Assembly: GCF_009687885.1 (NCBI RefSeq)
Contig: NZ_BLAF01000022.1
Location: 62,001 to 126,000 of the forward strand
DNA from: Acrocarpospora pleiomorpha
Lineage (GTDB): Bacteria; Actinomycetota; Actinomycetes; Streptosporangiales; Streptosporangiaceae
DNA length: 64,000 bases
Direction: 5' to 3'
Below, in pieces: positions 24,166 through 32,979 of the stretch (within the stretch, counting starts at the first letter, position 1; each line of letters opens with the position of its first letter). The position numbers and the translations under genes were made by a program. A model generated the notes under the pieces. The model was given only the letters and a program-made list of their open reading frames with translations, was not told the origin of the DNA and searched no databases.

Positions 24166-25879
24166 ACCATCCGCATCGACAATGACAGTGACCGAGCCGA
24201 AAATGAGCGTGGCCGTCGCGTTAGGGGCGGCGGCGCAGGCTGCGGGCGATCGCCCCGCCATGATCCAGGGCGACCGGCGGCGCGGCTACCCCGAGCTGGA
24301 GGCCCGCGCCGAGCGAGTGGCCCGAGCGCTGGCCGAGCGAGGCGTGGGCGTCGGTTCCACGGTGGCCATCGCCCTCTTCAACTCCTTCGAATACGTAGAG
24401 TCGGTGCTCGCCGCGTTCAAGATCGGCGCCCAGCCGGTCAACGTCAACTACCGCTACCGCGAGAAAGAACTGCGCTACGTGCTCGAATACACGGGCGCGG
24501 CGGCGCTCGTCTACGACACGAGCCTGGCCGACCGGGTGCGCGGGATCCTCGCCGAACTACCCGCTCCGATCGCCCTCCTCGAAGTCGGTGGAGGCGAAGC
24601 GTCGGCGGCGGTGCCGGGGGCGCTGCCGTTCGAGCGGGCGGCCGAGCCCGATTCTGAGTCCGAACCGGGATCCCCAGTCACGGTTTCCGATCTCGGATCC
24701 TTGGCCACGGGTTCCGATCTCGCCGAGGATTCTCCGCACGGCATCATCCTGCTCACCGGCGGTACCACCGGCACGCCCAAGGGTGTGATCTGGGATCGTG
24801 ACGGGCTGCTCGGTATCCTCAGCGGGGTCTTCCGCCAGCAAGGACTCGCCACCCCCACGACGCCCGCCGAGGTCGCCGAGCGGGTCGGCGAGCTCCAGGT
24901 GAGAGACCAGGTCCCGGTGGTGCTGCCGATGTCGCCGCTGATGCACGGCACCGGGTTCTTCCACGCGATGCGTACCCTGCTCGCCGGTGGTGTGCTCTGC
25001 TTCTGCGACTCCCGGTCGCTGGACGCCGATGAGGTGTGGCGGACGGTGCAGGAGCACGCGGTGACCGAGATGGTCATCGTCGGCGATGCTTTCGGTCGCC
25101 CGCTGGTGGACGCCCTGGCCGCGGCCGAGCGCGCGGGCAGCCCGTACGAGCTGGGCAGCCTGCGGAGGATGACCAGTTCGGGTGTGCTGTGGAGCGCCGA
25201 GGTGAAACGGGAGCTGCTGCGCCGGGGCCGGAATCTCACCGTGGTCGACAACATCTCCGCTTCGGAGGGCGGGCCGTTCGGGCTGGCCGAGGCGAGTTCC
25301 GAGGCCGACCTGGCCGATGGGCGGTTCAATCTGTCGCCGGTGGCCCGGGTGCTGGATGAGCATGATCGCGATATCGAGCCGGGCAGCGGGCAGGTGGGCG
25401 TGCTGGCCAGCGCCGGTCCCCAGCCGGTCGGCTATCTCCGCGACCCGGACAGGACGGCTCGGATCTGGCGGACGATCGACGGCGTGCGTTATGCCGTACC
25501 GGGCGATCTGGCCTCGCTGGACGCGGACGGTCGGTTGATCCTGCTGGGGCGGGGCGACGGCGTGGTCAACACCGGCGGCGAGAAGGTCTTCCCCGAGGAG
25601 GTCGAGCAGGCGCTGATCACGCACCCCGCCGTGGACGACGCGATCGTGGTCGGGATCCCCGACCCGCGCTGGGGCCAGATCGTGGCCGCCGTGGTCGCCC
25701 CGGCGAGCGGGCTGGGCGGCGTGCCGGACGAGGAACTGATCCAGCACGTCCGGGATCGGCTGGCCGCGTACAAGAGCCCGCGCCGGATCATCAGGGTCGG
25801 CGTCGTCCCCCGGACACCCGCCGGAAAGGCCAACCGTTCGCTGGCCAGACAACTGGTGACAGAGGAGACAGCCTCGTGA
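24158..25879 (+). CDS. acyl-CoA ligase (AMP-binding)
   Basis: 573-residue adenylate-forming ligase. The P-loop motif is L-L-T-G-G-T-T-G-T-P-K-G; further motifs are SASEGGPFG, V-P-G-D-L-A-S-L, a GRGDGVVNTGGEKVFPEEVE hinge, and the catalytic lysine in TPAGKANRS. TTG 24158 follows AGGAGG with a five-base spacer and overlaps the dehydrogenase gene by eight bases. An acidic, serine-rich linker of about 25 residues (near 165-190) precedes the P-loop and is unusual for the family. The layout matches ligases of bile-acid, steroid or phenylpropanoid side-chain pathways. Confidence 0.9.
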   Translation: MPEPSASTMTVTEPKMSVAVALGAAAQAAGDRPAMIQGDRRRGYPELEARAERVARALAERGVGVGSTVAIALFNSFEYVESVLAAFKIGAQPVNVNYRYREKELRYVLEYTGAAALVYDTSLADRVRGILAELPAPIALLEVGGGEASAAVPGALPFERAAEPDSESEPGSPVTVSDLGSLATGSDLAEDSPHGIILLTGGTTGTPKGVIWDRDGLLGILSGVFRQQGLATPTTPAEVAERVGELQVRDQVPVVLPMSPLMHGTGFFHAMRTLLAGGVLCFCDSRSLDADEVWRTVQEHAVTEMVIVGDAFGRPLVDALAAAERAGSPYELGSLRRMTSSGVLWSAEVKRELLRRGRNLTVVDNISASEGGPFGLAEASSEADLADGRFNLSPVARVLDEHDRDIEPGSGQVGVLASAGPQPVGYLRDPDRTARIWRTIDGVRYAVPGDLASLDADGRLILLGRGDGVVNTGGEKVFPEEVEQALITHPAVDDAIVVGIPDPRWGQIVAAVVAPASGLGGVPDEELIQHVRDRLAAYKSPRRIIRVGVVPRTPAGKANRSLARQLVTEETAS

Positions 25880-26289
25880 CAGGCACCCCGTTCCCGATCG
25901 AGCGAGGCCACGTGCTGGCCTTCGCCCGCGCCCTGGGAGAAGAGGAGGCGGCGGCCGTCCCGCCCACCTTCCCGATCGCCTTCGCCCAGTTCGACCCGGA
26001 CTGGCCGCTGCGAATGGAGCCGGGAAAGCCCTGGAACGGCTCCGGCGCCGAGCCGGGCGTGGCCAAGGGCGGCCCCGGCGGGCTCCACGCGGAGCAGGAA
26101 TTCGAATACATCCGGCCGCTCCGGATCGGCGAGACCCTGTCCGCGCGGCGGCGCGACGGCCGGACCTGGCAGAAGCCTGGCGGCCGTGGCGTGCTGAACT
26201 TCACCGAACGCCACATCGACTTCTACGACGCCGACGAGCAACTCGTCGCCCGCTCCACCACGGTCACGGTCATCGTGGCGGCGTCATGA
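25876..26289 (+). CDS. MaoC-like N-terminal-type dehydratase subunit (non-catalytic half)
   Basis: 137-residue hot-dog-fold protein of the FAS1-like dehydratase type, with HAEQEFEYIRPLRIGETL in the middle and a C-terminal TVTVIV strand. It lacks the D-x-N-P-x-H hydratase motif, so it is probably the structural partner of the next gene, as in the HadA/HadB or ChsH heteromers. GTG 25876 overlaps the ligase stop, and its own stop overlaps the next start (ATGA), which favours stoichiometric synthesis of the pair. Confidence 0.82.
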   Translation: MTGTPFPIERGHVLAFARALGEEEAAAVPPTFPIAFAQFDPDWPLRMEPGKPWNGSGAEPGVAKGGPGGLHAEQEFEYIRPLRIGETLSARRRDGRTWQKPGGRGVLNFTERHIDFYDADEQLVARSTTVTVIVAAS

Positions 26290-26759
26290 CGCGGGAGCGG
26301 ACCGAGGTGGTGGTCACCGACCTGAAACGCACCCAGATCGTCATGTACGCCGGAGCCTCAGGCGACTACAACCCCCTCCACACCGACGAGCCCTTCGCGA
26401 CCCAGGTGGCCGGAAACCCCACCGTGATGTCCCACGGCATGCTCACCATGGGCCTGGCCGGCCGGGTGCTGACCGGCTGGTTCGGCCACGAGAACATCCT
26501 CCGCTACCGGGCCAGGTTCAAGGCCCCGGTCTGGCCGGGCGACACCCTCACCGTCACCGCCAAGGTGACCGACGTGGCCGAGGGACGCGCCGAGATCACC
26601 CTCTCCGCGGTCAACGCCACCGGCACCGAGGTCCTCACCGGCACCGCGACCGCGCTGGTCACCGAGGCCGCGCGGGACCCGGCACCCGCCGTGCCCGACG
26701 CCGCGCACGACCCGGCACCCAGCGTGCGGGACGCCGTGCGGGACGGAGCGGCCCGGTGA
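26286..26759 (+). CDS. MaoC-like enoyl-CoA hydratase, catalytic subunit
   Basis: 157-residue hot-dog hydratase with the catalytic motif A-S-G-D-Y-N-P-L-H-T-D; the Asp and His are the active pair. The substrate-tunnel segment VMSHGMLTMGLAG follows. It hydrates an enoyl-CoA and most likely works as a heteromer with the preceding subunit. The last ~28 residues are an Ala/Pro/Asp-rich tail containing two copies of a DPAP-x-V-x-DA unit, outside the fold and probably disordered. It overlaps the next start (GTGA). Confidence 0.87.
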   Translation: MTRERTEVVVTDLKRTQIVMYAGASGDYNPLHTDEPFATQVAGNPTVMSHGMLTMGLAGRVLTGWFGHENILRYRARFKAPVWPGDTLTVTAKVTDVAEGRAEITLSAVNATGTEVLTGTATALVTEAARDPAPAVPDAAHDPAPSVRDAVRDGAAR

Positions 26760-27661
26760 GCGGGCAAGCGAGCCCGGCCATGGACGTGGCCGCGCTGGAG
26801 GCGATCGACGTGCACACCCACGTGCAGGCGTCGGTCCTGGACAGCCCGGCCACCGCCGAGGGCGACGAGTCCTTCGCCGCCATGGCCGACTACTTCAAAG
26901 CGGGCGCGGTCACCAGGTTCACCGCGCCGATGATCGCCGAGTACTACCGGCGGCGGCGGATGGCCGCGGTGATCTTCACCGTGGACACCATGCACCTGAG
27001 CGGGCGCGAGCAGATCCCCTCCAACGAGGAGGTCGCCGAGCAGGCGGCCCGCCACGCCGACGTGCTGATCCCGTTCGCCAGCATCGACCCGCACCGGGGC
27101 GCGGCCGGGGTCGCCGCCGCCCGGCGGCTGATCGAGGAGCACGGCGTCCGGGGCTTCAAGTTCCACCCCACCTCGCAGGGCTTCTTCCCGAACGACCGGC
27201 TCGCCTACCCGCTGTACGAGGTCATCGCCGAGCACGGCCTGACCGCGCTGTTCCACACCGGCCAGACCGGCGCGGGCGCGGGACTCCCGGGCGGCGGCGG
27301 GCTGCGGCTGAAGTACTCCAACCCGATGCACGTCGACGACGTGGCGGCCGACTTCCCCGACCTGCAGATCATCCTGGCCCACCCGTCCTTCCCCTGGCAG
27401 GACGAGGCGCTCTCGGTCGCCATGCACAAGCCGAAGGTCTACATCGACCTGTCCGGGTGGTCGCCCAAGTACTTCCCGCCGCTGCTGGTGCGGTATGCCA
27501 ACACGCTGCTGAAGGAGAAGGTGCTGTTCGGCTCGGACTTCCCGATGATCACTCCGGATCGCTGGCTGGCCGACTTCGGCAAGCTGGAGATCAAGGACGA
27601 GGTCCGCCCGAAGATCCTCAAAGAGAACGCGGCCAGGCTGTTCGGGCTGGCACCGCACTGA
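26756..27661 (+). CDS. amidohydrolase-2 family enzyme, candidate beta-ketoacyl-CoA hydrolase (PhdC/CouO-like)
   Basis: 301-residue TIM-barrel amidohydrolase with D-V-H-T-H near residue 18, further histidines in FKFHPTSQG, LFHTGQTG and ILAHPSFPW, and aspartate in FGSDFPM. The stretch from the HPSFPW helix to DLSGWSPKYFP resembles enzymes annotated as 4-hydroxyphenyl-beta-ketoacyl-CoA hydrolase. That reaction cleaves a beta-keto-CoA side chain to an aromatic acid and acetyl-CoA. The neighbouring ligase, dehydrogenase and hydratase fit such a route. GTG 26756 overlaps the hydratase stop; ATG 26780 is an alternative start. The specific function is inferred. Confidence 0.75.
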   Translation: MSGQASPAMDVAALEAIDVHTHVQASVLDSPATAEGDESFAAMADYFKAGAVTRFTAPMIAEYYRRRRMAAVIFTVDTMHLSGREQIPSNEEVAEQAARHADVLIPFASIDPHRGAAGVAAARRLIEEHGVRGFKFHPTSQGFFPNDRLAYPLYEVIAEHGLTALFHTGQTGAGAGLPGGGGLRLKYSNPMHVDDVAADFPDLQIILAHPSFPWQDEALSVAMHKPKVYIDLSGWSPKYFPPLLVRYANTLLKEKVLFGSDFPMITPDRWLADFGKLEIKDEVRPKILKENAARLFGLAPH

Positions 27662-27699
27662 GCCGCCTGCCCCGGCGGCCACCGAACTAGGAGATCGTG

Positions 27700-29193
27700 A
27701 TGTACCACACCGGGCCGTATGACCGGACCGTAGACGTTGTCGTGCTCGGGTTCGGCGACGCCGGCGCGGTCGCCGCGATCACCGCCCACGACGCCGGCGC
27801 CGAGGTGCTCGTCATCGAGAAGCAGCAGGCCCGCGATCACCGGCCGAACAGCAGGTACGCCGCCGGCTTCTTCCTGGTGCCCACCGACGTCGAGCGCGCG
27901 ATCAAGTACCTCACCGCCCTGTATGCCGTCAACGACGAAACCGTCGACCCCGAACTGATCCGCACCTGGGCCACCGAGACCGCCGCCAACCCCGCCTGGC
28001 TGGACAGCCACGGCTGCGGCTACGCCGAGACGGGCATCCTCGGCGAACACCACACCGTGCCCGGCCACGACGCGATCACCGTGTACAAGGCGAAACCGGG
28101 CCCCCGCCCGCTGGGCTACACCGGCTGCCCGATGCACGGCTTCCTGCGCCACCTCGTCGCCGAACGCGGCATCGAGGTTCAGTACGGCACCGCCGCCCGC
28201 TGGCTCCTCACCGACGAGCGCGGCGCGGTCACCGGAGTCCAGACGGAACACGAGCGCATCGGCGTACGCCGGGGCGTGGTCCTCGCGGTGGGCGGCTACG
28301 AGGCCAGCAAACAGCTGAAAACGCAGTATCTGCCGGTCGGCCCGGTGCACTTCTACGGCACCGAGCACAACACCGGCGACGGCATCACGATGGCGGTCGA
28401 GGTGGGCGCCGAGCTGTGGCACATGAACGTCTGGCCCGGCCACTTCGTGGCCAGGTTCCCAGGTAGCGGCTATAGCGGGGGCACCGCGATCGACCTGTGG
28501 GGTTCGGGCAGGTTCGGCCCCGCCGAGGACAGCCACCCGCCAGGCTCCATCTTCGTGGACGGCTCCGCGCGCCGGTTCCTGCCGGAGCCCGGCCCGCAGC
28601 ATGCCGCCCACCTGGAACTGCTGGGCATGAACGCGACCCGGCTCAGCCACCCGCGCGTACCCACCTGGTGGATCTTCGACCAGGCCAGGTTCGACGCGGC
28701 CACGCTGGTCCCGACCTACTCAGGACCCGCCGGACCGATCGGCGACTTCACCTGGAGCCCGGACAACACCGCCGAACTCCGCCGCGGCTGGATCCTGTCG
28801 GCGGACTCCGCGGCCGAGCTGGCCCTGCGCTGCGAGCTGGACCCGCTGGCCCTGGAGGCGACGATCGACCGCTACAACGACCACTGCGCGGACGGGGTGG
28901 ACGCCGACTTCGGCCGCGACCCCGCCACCCTGACCCCGCTGCACGGCCCCCGGTATTTCGCGGTGCCGCTGTGGCCGGGCGGCTCGCACACCCTGGGTGG
29001 CCCGCGCCGCGACGCGGCGAGCCGCGTGGCCTCGGTTCGCGGCGGTTTCGTGGAAAACCTGTACGCCGCCGGTGAGCTAGGATCGCTCCACGGATTGCTC
29101 TATCCGGCGGGTGGGGGCAGCATCGCGGAATGCCTCGCGTTCGGCCGGATCGCGGGGCGCAACGCCGCGGCCAACATGATCGTCGGAGGATGA
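27700..29193 (+). CDS. KstD/fumarate-reductase-type FAD-dependent oxidoreductase
   Basis: 497-residue flavoprotein. The N-terminal motif is V-L-G-F-G-D-A-G-A with a later V-I-E-K acidic end. The C-terminal FAD motif is NLYAAGELGSLHGLLYPAGGGSIAECLAFGR. This is the fumarate reductase/3-ketosteroid-delta1-dehydrogenase group, which adds or removes hydrogens next to carbonyls. ATG 27700 has TAGGAG six bases upstream; GTG 27697 is also possible. A small 6-bp hairpin (27662-27679) lies in the 38-base gap before it. It is the last enzyme of the operon before the regulator. Confidence 0.88.
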   Translation: MYHTGPYDRTVDVVVLGFGDAGAVAAITAHDAGAEVLVIEKQQARDHRPNSRYAAGFFLVPTDVERAIKYLTALYAVNDETVDPELIRTWATETAANPAWLDSHGCGYAETGILGEHHTVPGHDAITVYKAKPGPRPLGYTGCPMHGFLRHLVAERGIEVQYGTAARWLLTDERGAVTGVQTEHERIGVRRGVVLAVGGYEASKQLKTQYLPVGPVHFYGTEHNTGDGITMAVEVGAELWHMNVWPGHFVARFPGSGYSGGTAIDLWGSGRFGPAEDSHPPGSIFVDGSARRFLPEPGPQHAAHLELLGMNATRLSHPRVPTWWIFDQARFDAATLVPTYSGPAGPIGDFTWSPDNTAELRRGWILSADSAAELALRCELDPLALEATIDRYNDHCADGVDADFGRDPATLTPLHGPRYFAVPLWPGGSHTLGGPRRDAASRVASVRGGFVENLYAAGELGSLHGLLYPAGGGSIAECLAFGRIAGRNAAANMIVGG

Positions 29194-29277
29194 CTCAGAT
29201 GCGGCGAATGGCGCCGGGCGACCCCGCCGCGAGCGGGGCGCGCGGGTGGACACCGACAGCGGTAGGGGTGACTTCGT

Positions 29278-29985
29278 TTGGGCGCTAGTGATCACGCCGC
29301 CGAGGGCGCGAGTCCGGTCAGCGGCTCGCAGACCCTGGACCGCGGCCTGAAACTGCTCGAACTGCTCGCCACCGAGGACCGGGACATGACGGTGGCCGAG
29401 CTGGCCGCCTCGCTCGGCATGCACCGGCAGGCCGTCTACCGGCTGCTGACCACCCTGCGCACCCACCGGCTGGCCGCCGAGGGCAGCTCGGGGCGCTACC
29501 GGCTGGGTCTCGGCGTGATCCAGCTGGCCCGGCAGGCCAACCCGCACCTGCGCCGCGCCGTGCTGCCGCACCTGCGCACTCTGGCCGAGGAGCTTGGCGT
29601 CACCGCGCAGTGCGTGGTGGCCGAGGGCGACGACGCGGTGGTGCTCGCCGTGGTCGAACCGTCCGACGCGGTCTTCCACCTGTCCCAGCGCAGCGGCGCG
29701 CGGCACGCGCTGGCCCAGGGCGCCAGCGGTATCGCGATCATGATGTCCCGCGATCCCCAGGTCAGGGACTCCGAGGCCGTGATCGAGGCCAGGTCGCGCG
29801 GATACGCGGTCACCCGCGGCCACCTCACCCCCGGCGCGGTCGGCATCGCGGTGCCGCTCTACACGGCCGAAGGGCACGCGCTGGACGCCAGCCTTGGCAT
29901 CGTGTCCATGATCGATCTCGACGTGGAGCGGACCGCGAGCCGCCTGATCGCCGCCGCCGACGAGATCACCGCCTCCGAACTCTGA
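29278..29985 (+). CDS. IclR-family transcriptional regulator
   Basis: 235-residue regulator. The N-terminal winged helix-turn-helix (about residues 17-80) reads TVAELAASLGMHRQAVYRLLTTLRTH, and the C-terminal effector domain starts near residue 85. TTG 29278 follows TAGGGGTG at seven bases. A GC-rich 6-bp hairpin (29222-29238) precedes it. It closes the catabolic operon and is the only regulator encoded within the island, so it is the first candidate to bind the three 23-bp palindromes. No copy of the palindrome lies directly before its own start. Whether it activates or represses is not known. Confidence 0.85.
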   Translation: MGASDHAAEGASPVSGSQTLDRGLKLLELLATEDRDMTVAELAASLGMHRQAVYRLLTTLRTHRLAAEGSSGRYRLGLGVIQLARQANPHLRRAVLPHLRTLAEELGVTAQCVVAEGDDAVVLAVVEPSDAVFHLSQRSGARHALAQGASGIAIMMSRDPQVRDSEAVIEARSRGYAVTRGHLTPGAVGIAVPLYTAEGHALDASLGIVSMIDLDVERTASRLIAAADEITASEL

Positions 29986-29999
29986 CGCCTGGCATTACC

Positions 30000-30076
30000 C
30001 ACGATCTACCTCAATTTGGACGTTTGCGACTTGAAGAATTCTGCAATTATCGACATCATGTGTTGCCTAGATCGTG
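30000..30076. promoter_or_regulatory. widely spaced 9-bp inverted repeat upstream of the ArsR gene
   Basis: CACGATCTA at 30000-30008 and TAGATCGTG at 30068-30076 are perfect inverted copies 59 bases apart. Between them is an AT-rich stretch with a GAATTC centre. The second copy ends 21 bases before the ArsR start. It may be a pair of operator half-sites or chance. Confidence 0.35.
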
Positions 30077-30097
30077 TTCTGGAGGGGGAGGGCTGAC

Positions 30098-30442
30098 ATG
30101 CCGGTTCCCCTGTATCAGGCCAAAGCGGAATTTTTCCGGACGCTGGGGCATCCGGTCCGCATCCAGGTGCTGGAACTCCTGCAGGCCGGGCCACGTCCGG
30201 TGCGCGATCTGCTCGCCGAGATCGAAGTGGAGCCGTCCAACCTGTCCCAGCAGCTGGCGGTGCTGCGACGAGCCGGAATCGTGACGTCCACCCGCGACGG
30301 ATCCACCGTCGTCTACGCGCTGAGCAGCCCCGACGTGGCCGAGCTGATGCGCGCCGCGCGCCGGATCCTCACCGACATGATCGTCGGACAGGGCGAGCTG
30401 CTGGCCGAACTGCGCGACGCCGAGGAACCCCGCCCAGGCTGA
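30098..30442 (+). CDS. ArsR-family regulator of the Ehr operon (Rv0081-like)
   Basis: 114-residue winged-helix protein with FRTLGHPVRIQVLELL, the recognition segment EPSNLSQQLAVLRRAGIV and the wing RDGSTVVYAL. It contains no cysteine, so it cannot use the cysteine metal site of classical ArsR sensors. ATG 30098 has GAGGG upstream. It precedes a six-gene complex in the same order as M. tuberculosis Rv0081 to Rv0087. Rv0081 is, from memory, a 114-residue ArsR-type repressor linked to hypoxia. Autoregulation of this operon is therefore likely; the inducer is unknown. Confidence 0.85.
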   Translation: MPVPLYQAKAEFFRTLGHPVRIQVLELLQAGPRPVRDLLAEIEVEPSNLSQQLAVLRRAGIVTSTRDGSTVVYALSSPDVAELMRAARRILTDMIVGQGELLAELRDAEEPRPG

Positions 30443-30490
30443 CGCTCCGCTCGGGATCAGGGATCGGGTACGACAGGGAGAGTCGCGGCA

Positions 30491-30973
30491 GTGAGTTTGT
30501 GGCAAAAGATCAGAAAGACCGGCCGGGTGGCGGAACCCGCCCCGGAGCGCGCCCCAGGCAATGTCCTGCCCGCGGCGGCGGAGCTGGGCGGCTCCGTGCA
30601 ACTGCGGCACGTGGACGCGGGCTCGTGTAACGGCTGCGAGGTGGAGATCGCCTCCGTCTTCGGCCCGGTCTACGACGCCGAACGCTACGGCGCGCGGCTG
30701 GTGGCCTCTCCCCGCCACGCCGACGCCCTGGTGGTGACAGGACCGGTCACGCGCAACATGGAAGTGGCCCTGCGCCGCACCTACGAGGCGGTGCCGGAGC
30801 CCCGTCTGGTGATCGCGCTGGGGGACTGCGCCAGGAACTGCGGCGTGTTCGCCGGGGCATACGGCGTGACCGGCTCGGTCAGCGACGTCGTGCCGGTGGA
30901 CGCGGAGATCCCGGGCTGCCCGCCGCGACCGGAGGCGATCGTCGCGGCGCTGCGTGAGCTGACCGGCCGATGA
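30491..30973 (+). CDS. NuoB/HycG-like Fe-S subunit of an Ehr complex
   Basis: 160-residue homologue of the small hydrogenase/NuoB subunit. Four cysteines that would hold the [4Fe-4S] N2-type cluster are present: C46 and C49 in G-S-C-N-G-C-E, C113 in G-D-C-A-R-N-C, and C143 in PGCPPRPE. The cluster should therefore be intact. GTG 30491 starts the gene; its stop overlaps the next start (ATGA). It corresponds in place and size to Rv0082. It docks on the cytoplasmic side of the membrane, next to the HycE-like subunit encoded at 36054. Confidence 0.85.
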   Translation: MSLWQKIRKTGRVAEPAPERAPGNVLPAAAELGGSVQLRHVDAGSCNGCEVEIASVFGPVYDAERYGARLVASPRHADALVVTGPVTRNMEVALRRTYEAVPEPRLVIALGDCARNCGVFAGAYGVTGSVSDVVPVDAEIPGCPPRPEAIVAALRELTGR

Positions 30974-32979
30974 ACCTGGTCGGCACGCTGTTCATCGCCG
31001 CCCTGGCCGTCTGCGCGGCATCGGTGCTGGCCGGACTCACCGCGCCGACACGGCTGCGGCTCCCGCTGGCCGGTCTCGGCACGGCGGGCGCGGGCGCGCT
31101 GGGCACGGCGGCGGGCCTGGCGGCCCTGCTCGGCGGCTCGTGGTCGGCCTGGCTGCCCGAGCTGCTCCCGCTGGCCGGGGTCAGGCTGGCGATCGACCCG
31201 CTGGCCGGGCTGTTCATCGCGGTCACCGGTGTCGTGGCGCTCTGCGCGGCGATCTACGGCATCGGCTACTCGCGCGAGGGCCTCGACGGGCGGGTGGTGC
31301 AGGCCACCGCGCCCCTGTTCGTGGCCGCGATGCTGCTGGTCCCCGCCGCCGCGAGCGTGAGCACGTTCCTGGTGGCGTGGGAGCTGATGGCGATCACCTC
31401 CCTGCTGCTGGTGGTCGCCGATCACCGGCACCGGCCCGCGGTGGGCGAGGCCGGTCTCTGGTACGGCGTGATGACCCACCTCGGCTTCGTCACGATCCTG
31501 GCCGGCCTACTCGCCTTCGCGGCCGGAGCGGGCGGCGAATCCTTCGACCAACTCCGGCAGGCGGACCTGTCCCCAGCCCTGCGGGGCACGGTGTTCCTGG
31601 CGACCGTGGTGGGTTTCGCCTCCAAAGCGGGCATCGTCCCGCTGCACGTGTGGCTGCCCCGAGCCCACCCCGAGGCCCCGAGCCAGATCTCGGCCCTGAT
31701 GAGCGCCGCGATGGTCAACATGGGCGTGTACGGCATCGTCCGCGTTGGCCTGGACCTGCTCCACGGCGGACCGGTCTGGTGGTGGATGGTCGTGCTGATC
31801 GCGGGCGCGATCTCGGCGCTGTACGGCATCCTGCAAGCCGCCGTGGCCGCCGACCTCAAACGGCTGCTCGGCCACTCCACCACGGAGAACATGGGCCTGG
31901 TCCTCATCGGGGTAGGCGCGGCGGGCCTGTTCGCCGCCTGGGGCAACGCCGTCCTGGCCGCCCTGGCTCTGACCGCCGCGCTGCTGCACGTGGTCAACCA
32001 CGCCGGATTCAAGACGGTGCTGTTCCTGGCCGCGGGTTCGGTGCAGCGGGCCACCGGGACGCGTGATCTCGATCAGCTGGGCGGGCTTCGCGCGCGCATG
32101 CCGTACACGACCGGGCTGTTCGCGGTCGGGGCGTTGTGCGCGTCCGCGCTGCCGCCGGGGAACGCGTTCGTCAGCGAGTGGCTGCTCCTGCAGAGCCTGA
32201 TCCACGCGCTGCCGACCTCCGGCGTGGTGGGGGCGGTGAGCATGCCGCTGGCCGTGGGCGTGATCGCGTTGTCGGCCGGGCTGGCGGTCGCCACCTTCGT
32301 CAAGGCCTTCGGCATCGGATTCCTCGCCAAACCGCGCGGCCCGGGGGCCGGACGCGCGGCCGAAAGTCCCCCGGCCATGCTCGGCGGGATGGCCCTGGCC
32401 GCCGGCTGCTGCCTGGTCCTGGCGCTCGCGCCCACCGCGATCCTCCCCGTTCTGGGCCACGCGGTGGCCGTGGCGCTCCCCGGTCCCGGCGCGGTGACCG
32501 GGGAGGTGTCCCTGCACCTGGCCGGGATCTCCAGCGTGATCTCGCCGCTGCTCATCGCCGTCGCGCTGGGGGTGGCGGTCGCGGGCGCGCTGGCCCTGAC
32601 CCGGGTGGTCGCCACCCGCCGGGCACGGCGAGCCGCCCGCCTGTGGGACTGCGGCGGAGGCCCGATGTCGGCCCGGATGGAATACACGGCGACCTCGTTC
32701 GCCGAGCCGCTGCAGCGGGTCTTCGACAACGTGCTGGCCCCGGAGAGCGACGTGGACGTGACCCCGGTCAAGGAATCCGCCTACCTGGTGGAATCCGTAC
32801 GGTTCCGGGCCAAGGTGCCGGACCGGATCGAGCGCCGCCTGTACGAGCCGGTGCTGTCCGCGCTGACTTTCGTCGGCCGGAGCGCGCGGCACCTGGCCAC
32901 CGGAAGCGTGCACCGCTACCTGGCCTACGGATTCTGGGCGCTCACCGGCGCGCTGATCATGCTGGCGGTGTTCCAGTGA
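30970..32979 (+). CDS. HycC/HyfB-like antiporter-type membrane subunit
   Basis: 669-residue polytopic membrane protein of the NuoL/MrpA/HycC type. Ion-path residues are recognisable: Glu in FLVAWELMAIT, Lys in GFASKAGIVPLHVWLPRAHPEAPS, and His/Lys in LLHVVNHAGFKTVLFLA. A soluble stretch near residue 560-640 (LWDCGGGPMSARMEYTATSFAEP) precedes a final membrane segment, the usual end of HycC/HyfB proteins. It matches Rv0083 in order. It should move protons or sodium in response to redox change in the peripheral arm. Confidence 0.88.
   Translation: MNLVGTLFIAALAVCAASVLAGLTAPTRLRLPLAGLGTAGAGALGTAAGLAALLGGSWSAWLPELLPLAGVRLAIDPLAGLFIAVTGVVALCAAIYGIGYSREGLDGRVVQATAPLFVAAMLLVPAAASVSTFLVAWELMAITSLLLVVADHRHRPAVGEAGLWYGVMTHLGFVTILAGLLAFAAGAGGESFDQLRQADLSPALRGTVFLATVVGFASKAGIVPLHVWLPRAHPEAPSQISALMSAAMVNMGVYGIVRVGLDLLHGGPVWWWMVVLIAGAISALYGILQAAVAADLKRLLGHSTTENMGLVLIGVGAAGLFAAWGNAVLAALALTAALLHVVNHAGFKTVLFLAAGSVQRATGTRDLDQLGGLRARMPYTTGLFAVGALCASALPPGNAFVSEWLLLQSLIHALPTSGVVGAVSMPLAVGVIALSAGLAVATFVKAFGIGFLAKPRGPGAGRAAESPPAMLGGMALAAGCCLVLALAPTAILPVLGHAVAVALPGPGAVTGEVSLHLAGISSVISPLLIAVALGVAVAGALALTRVVATRRARRAARLWDCGGGPMSARMEYTATSFAEPLQRVFDNVLAPESDVDVTPVKESAYLVESVRFRAKVPDRIERRLYEPVLSALTFVGRSARHLATGSVHRYLAYGFWALTGALIMLAVFQ

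Noticed and set aside
29222..29238. CCCCGC/GCGGGG hairpin before the IclR gene as a terminator
   Set aside because: Six-base stem in GC-rich DNA without T-run; such repeats are expected by chance here, so it is only mentioned with the gene.
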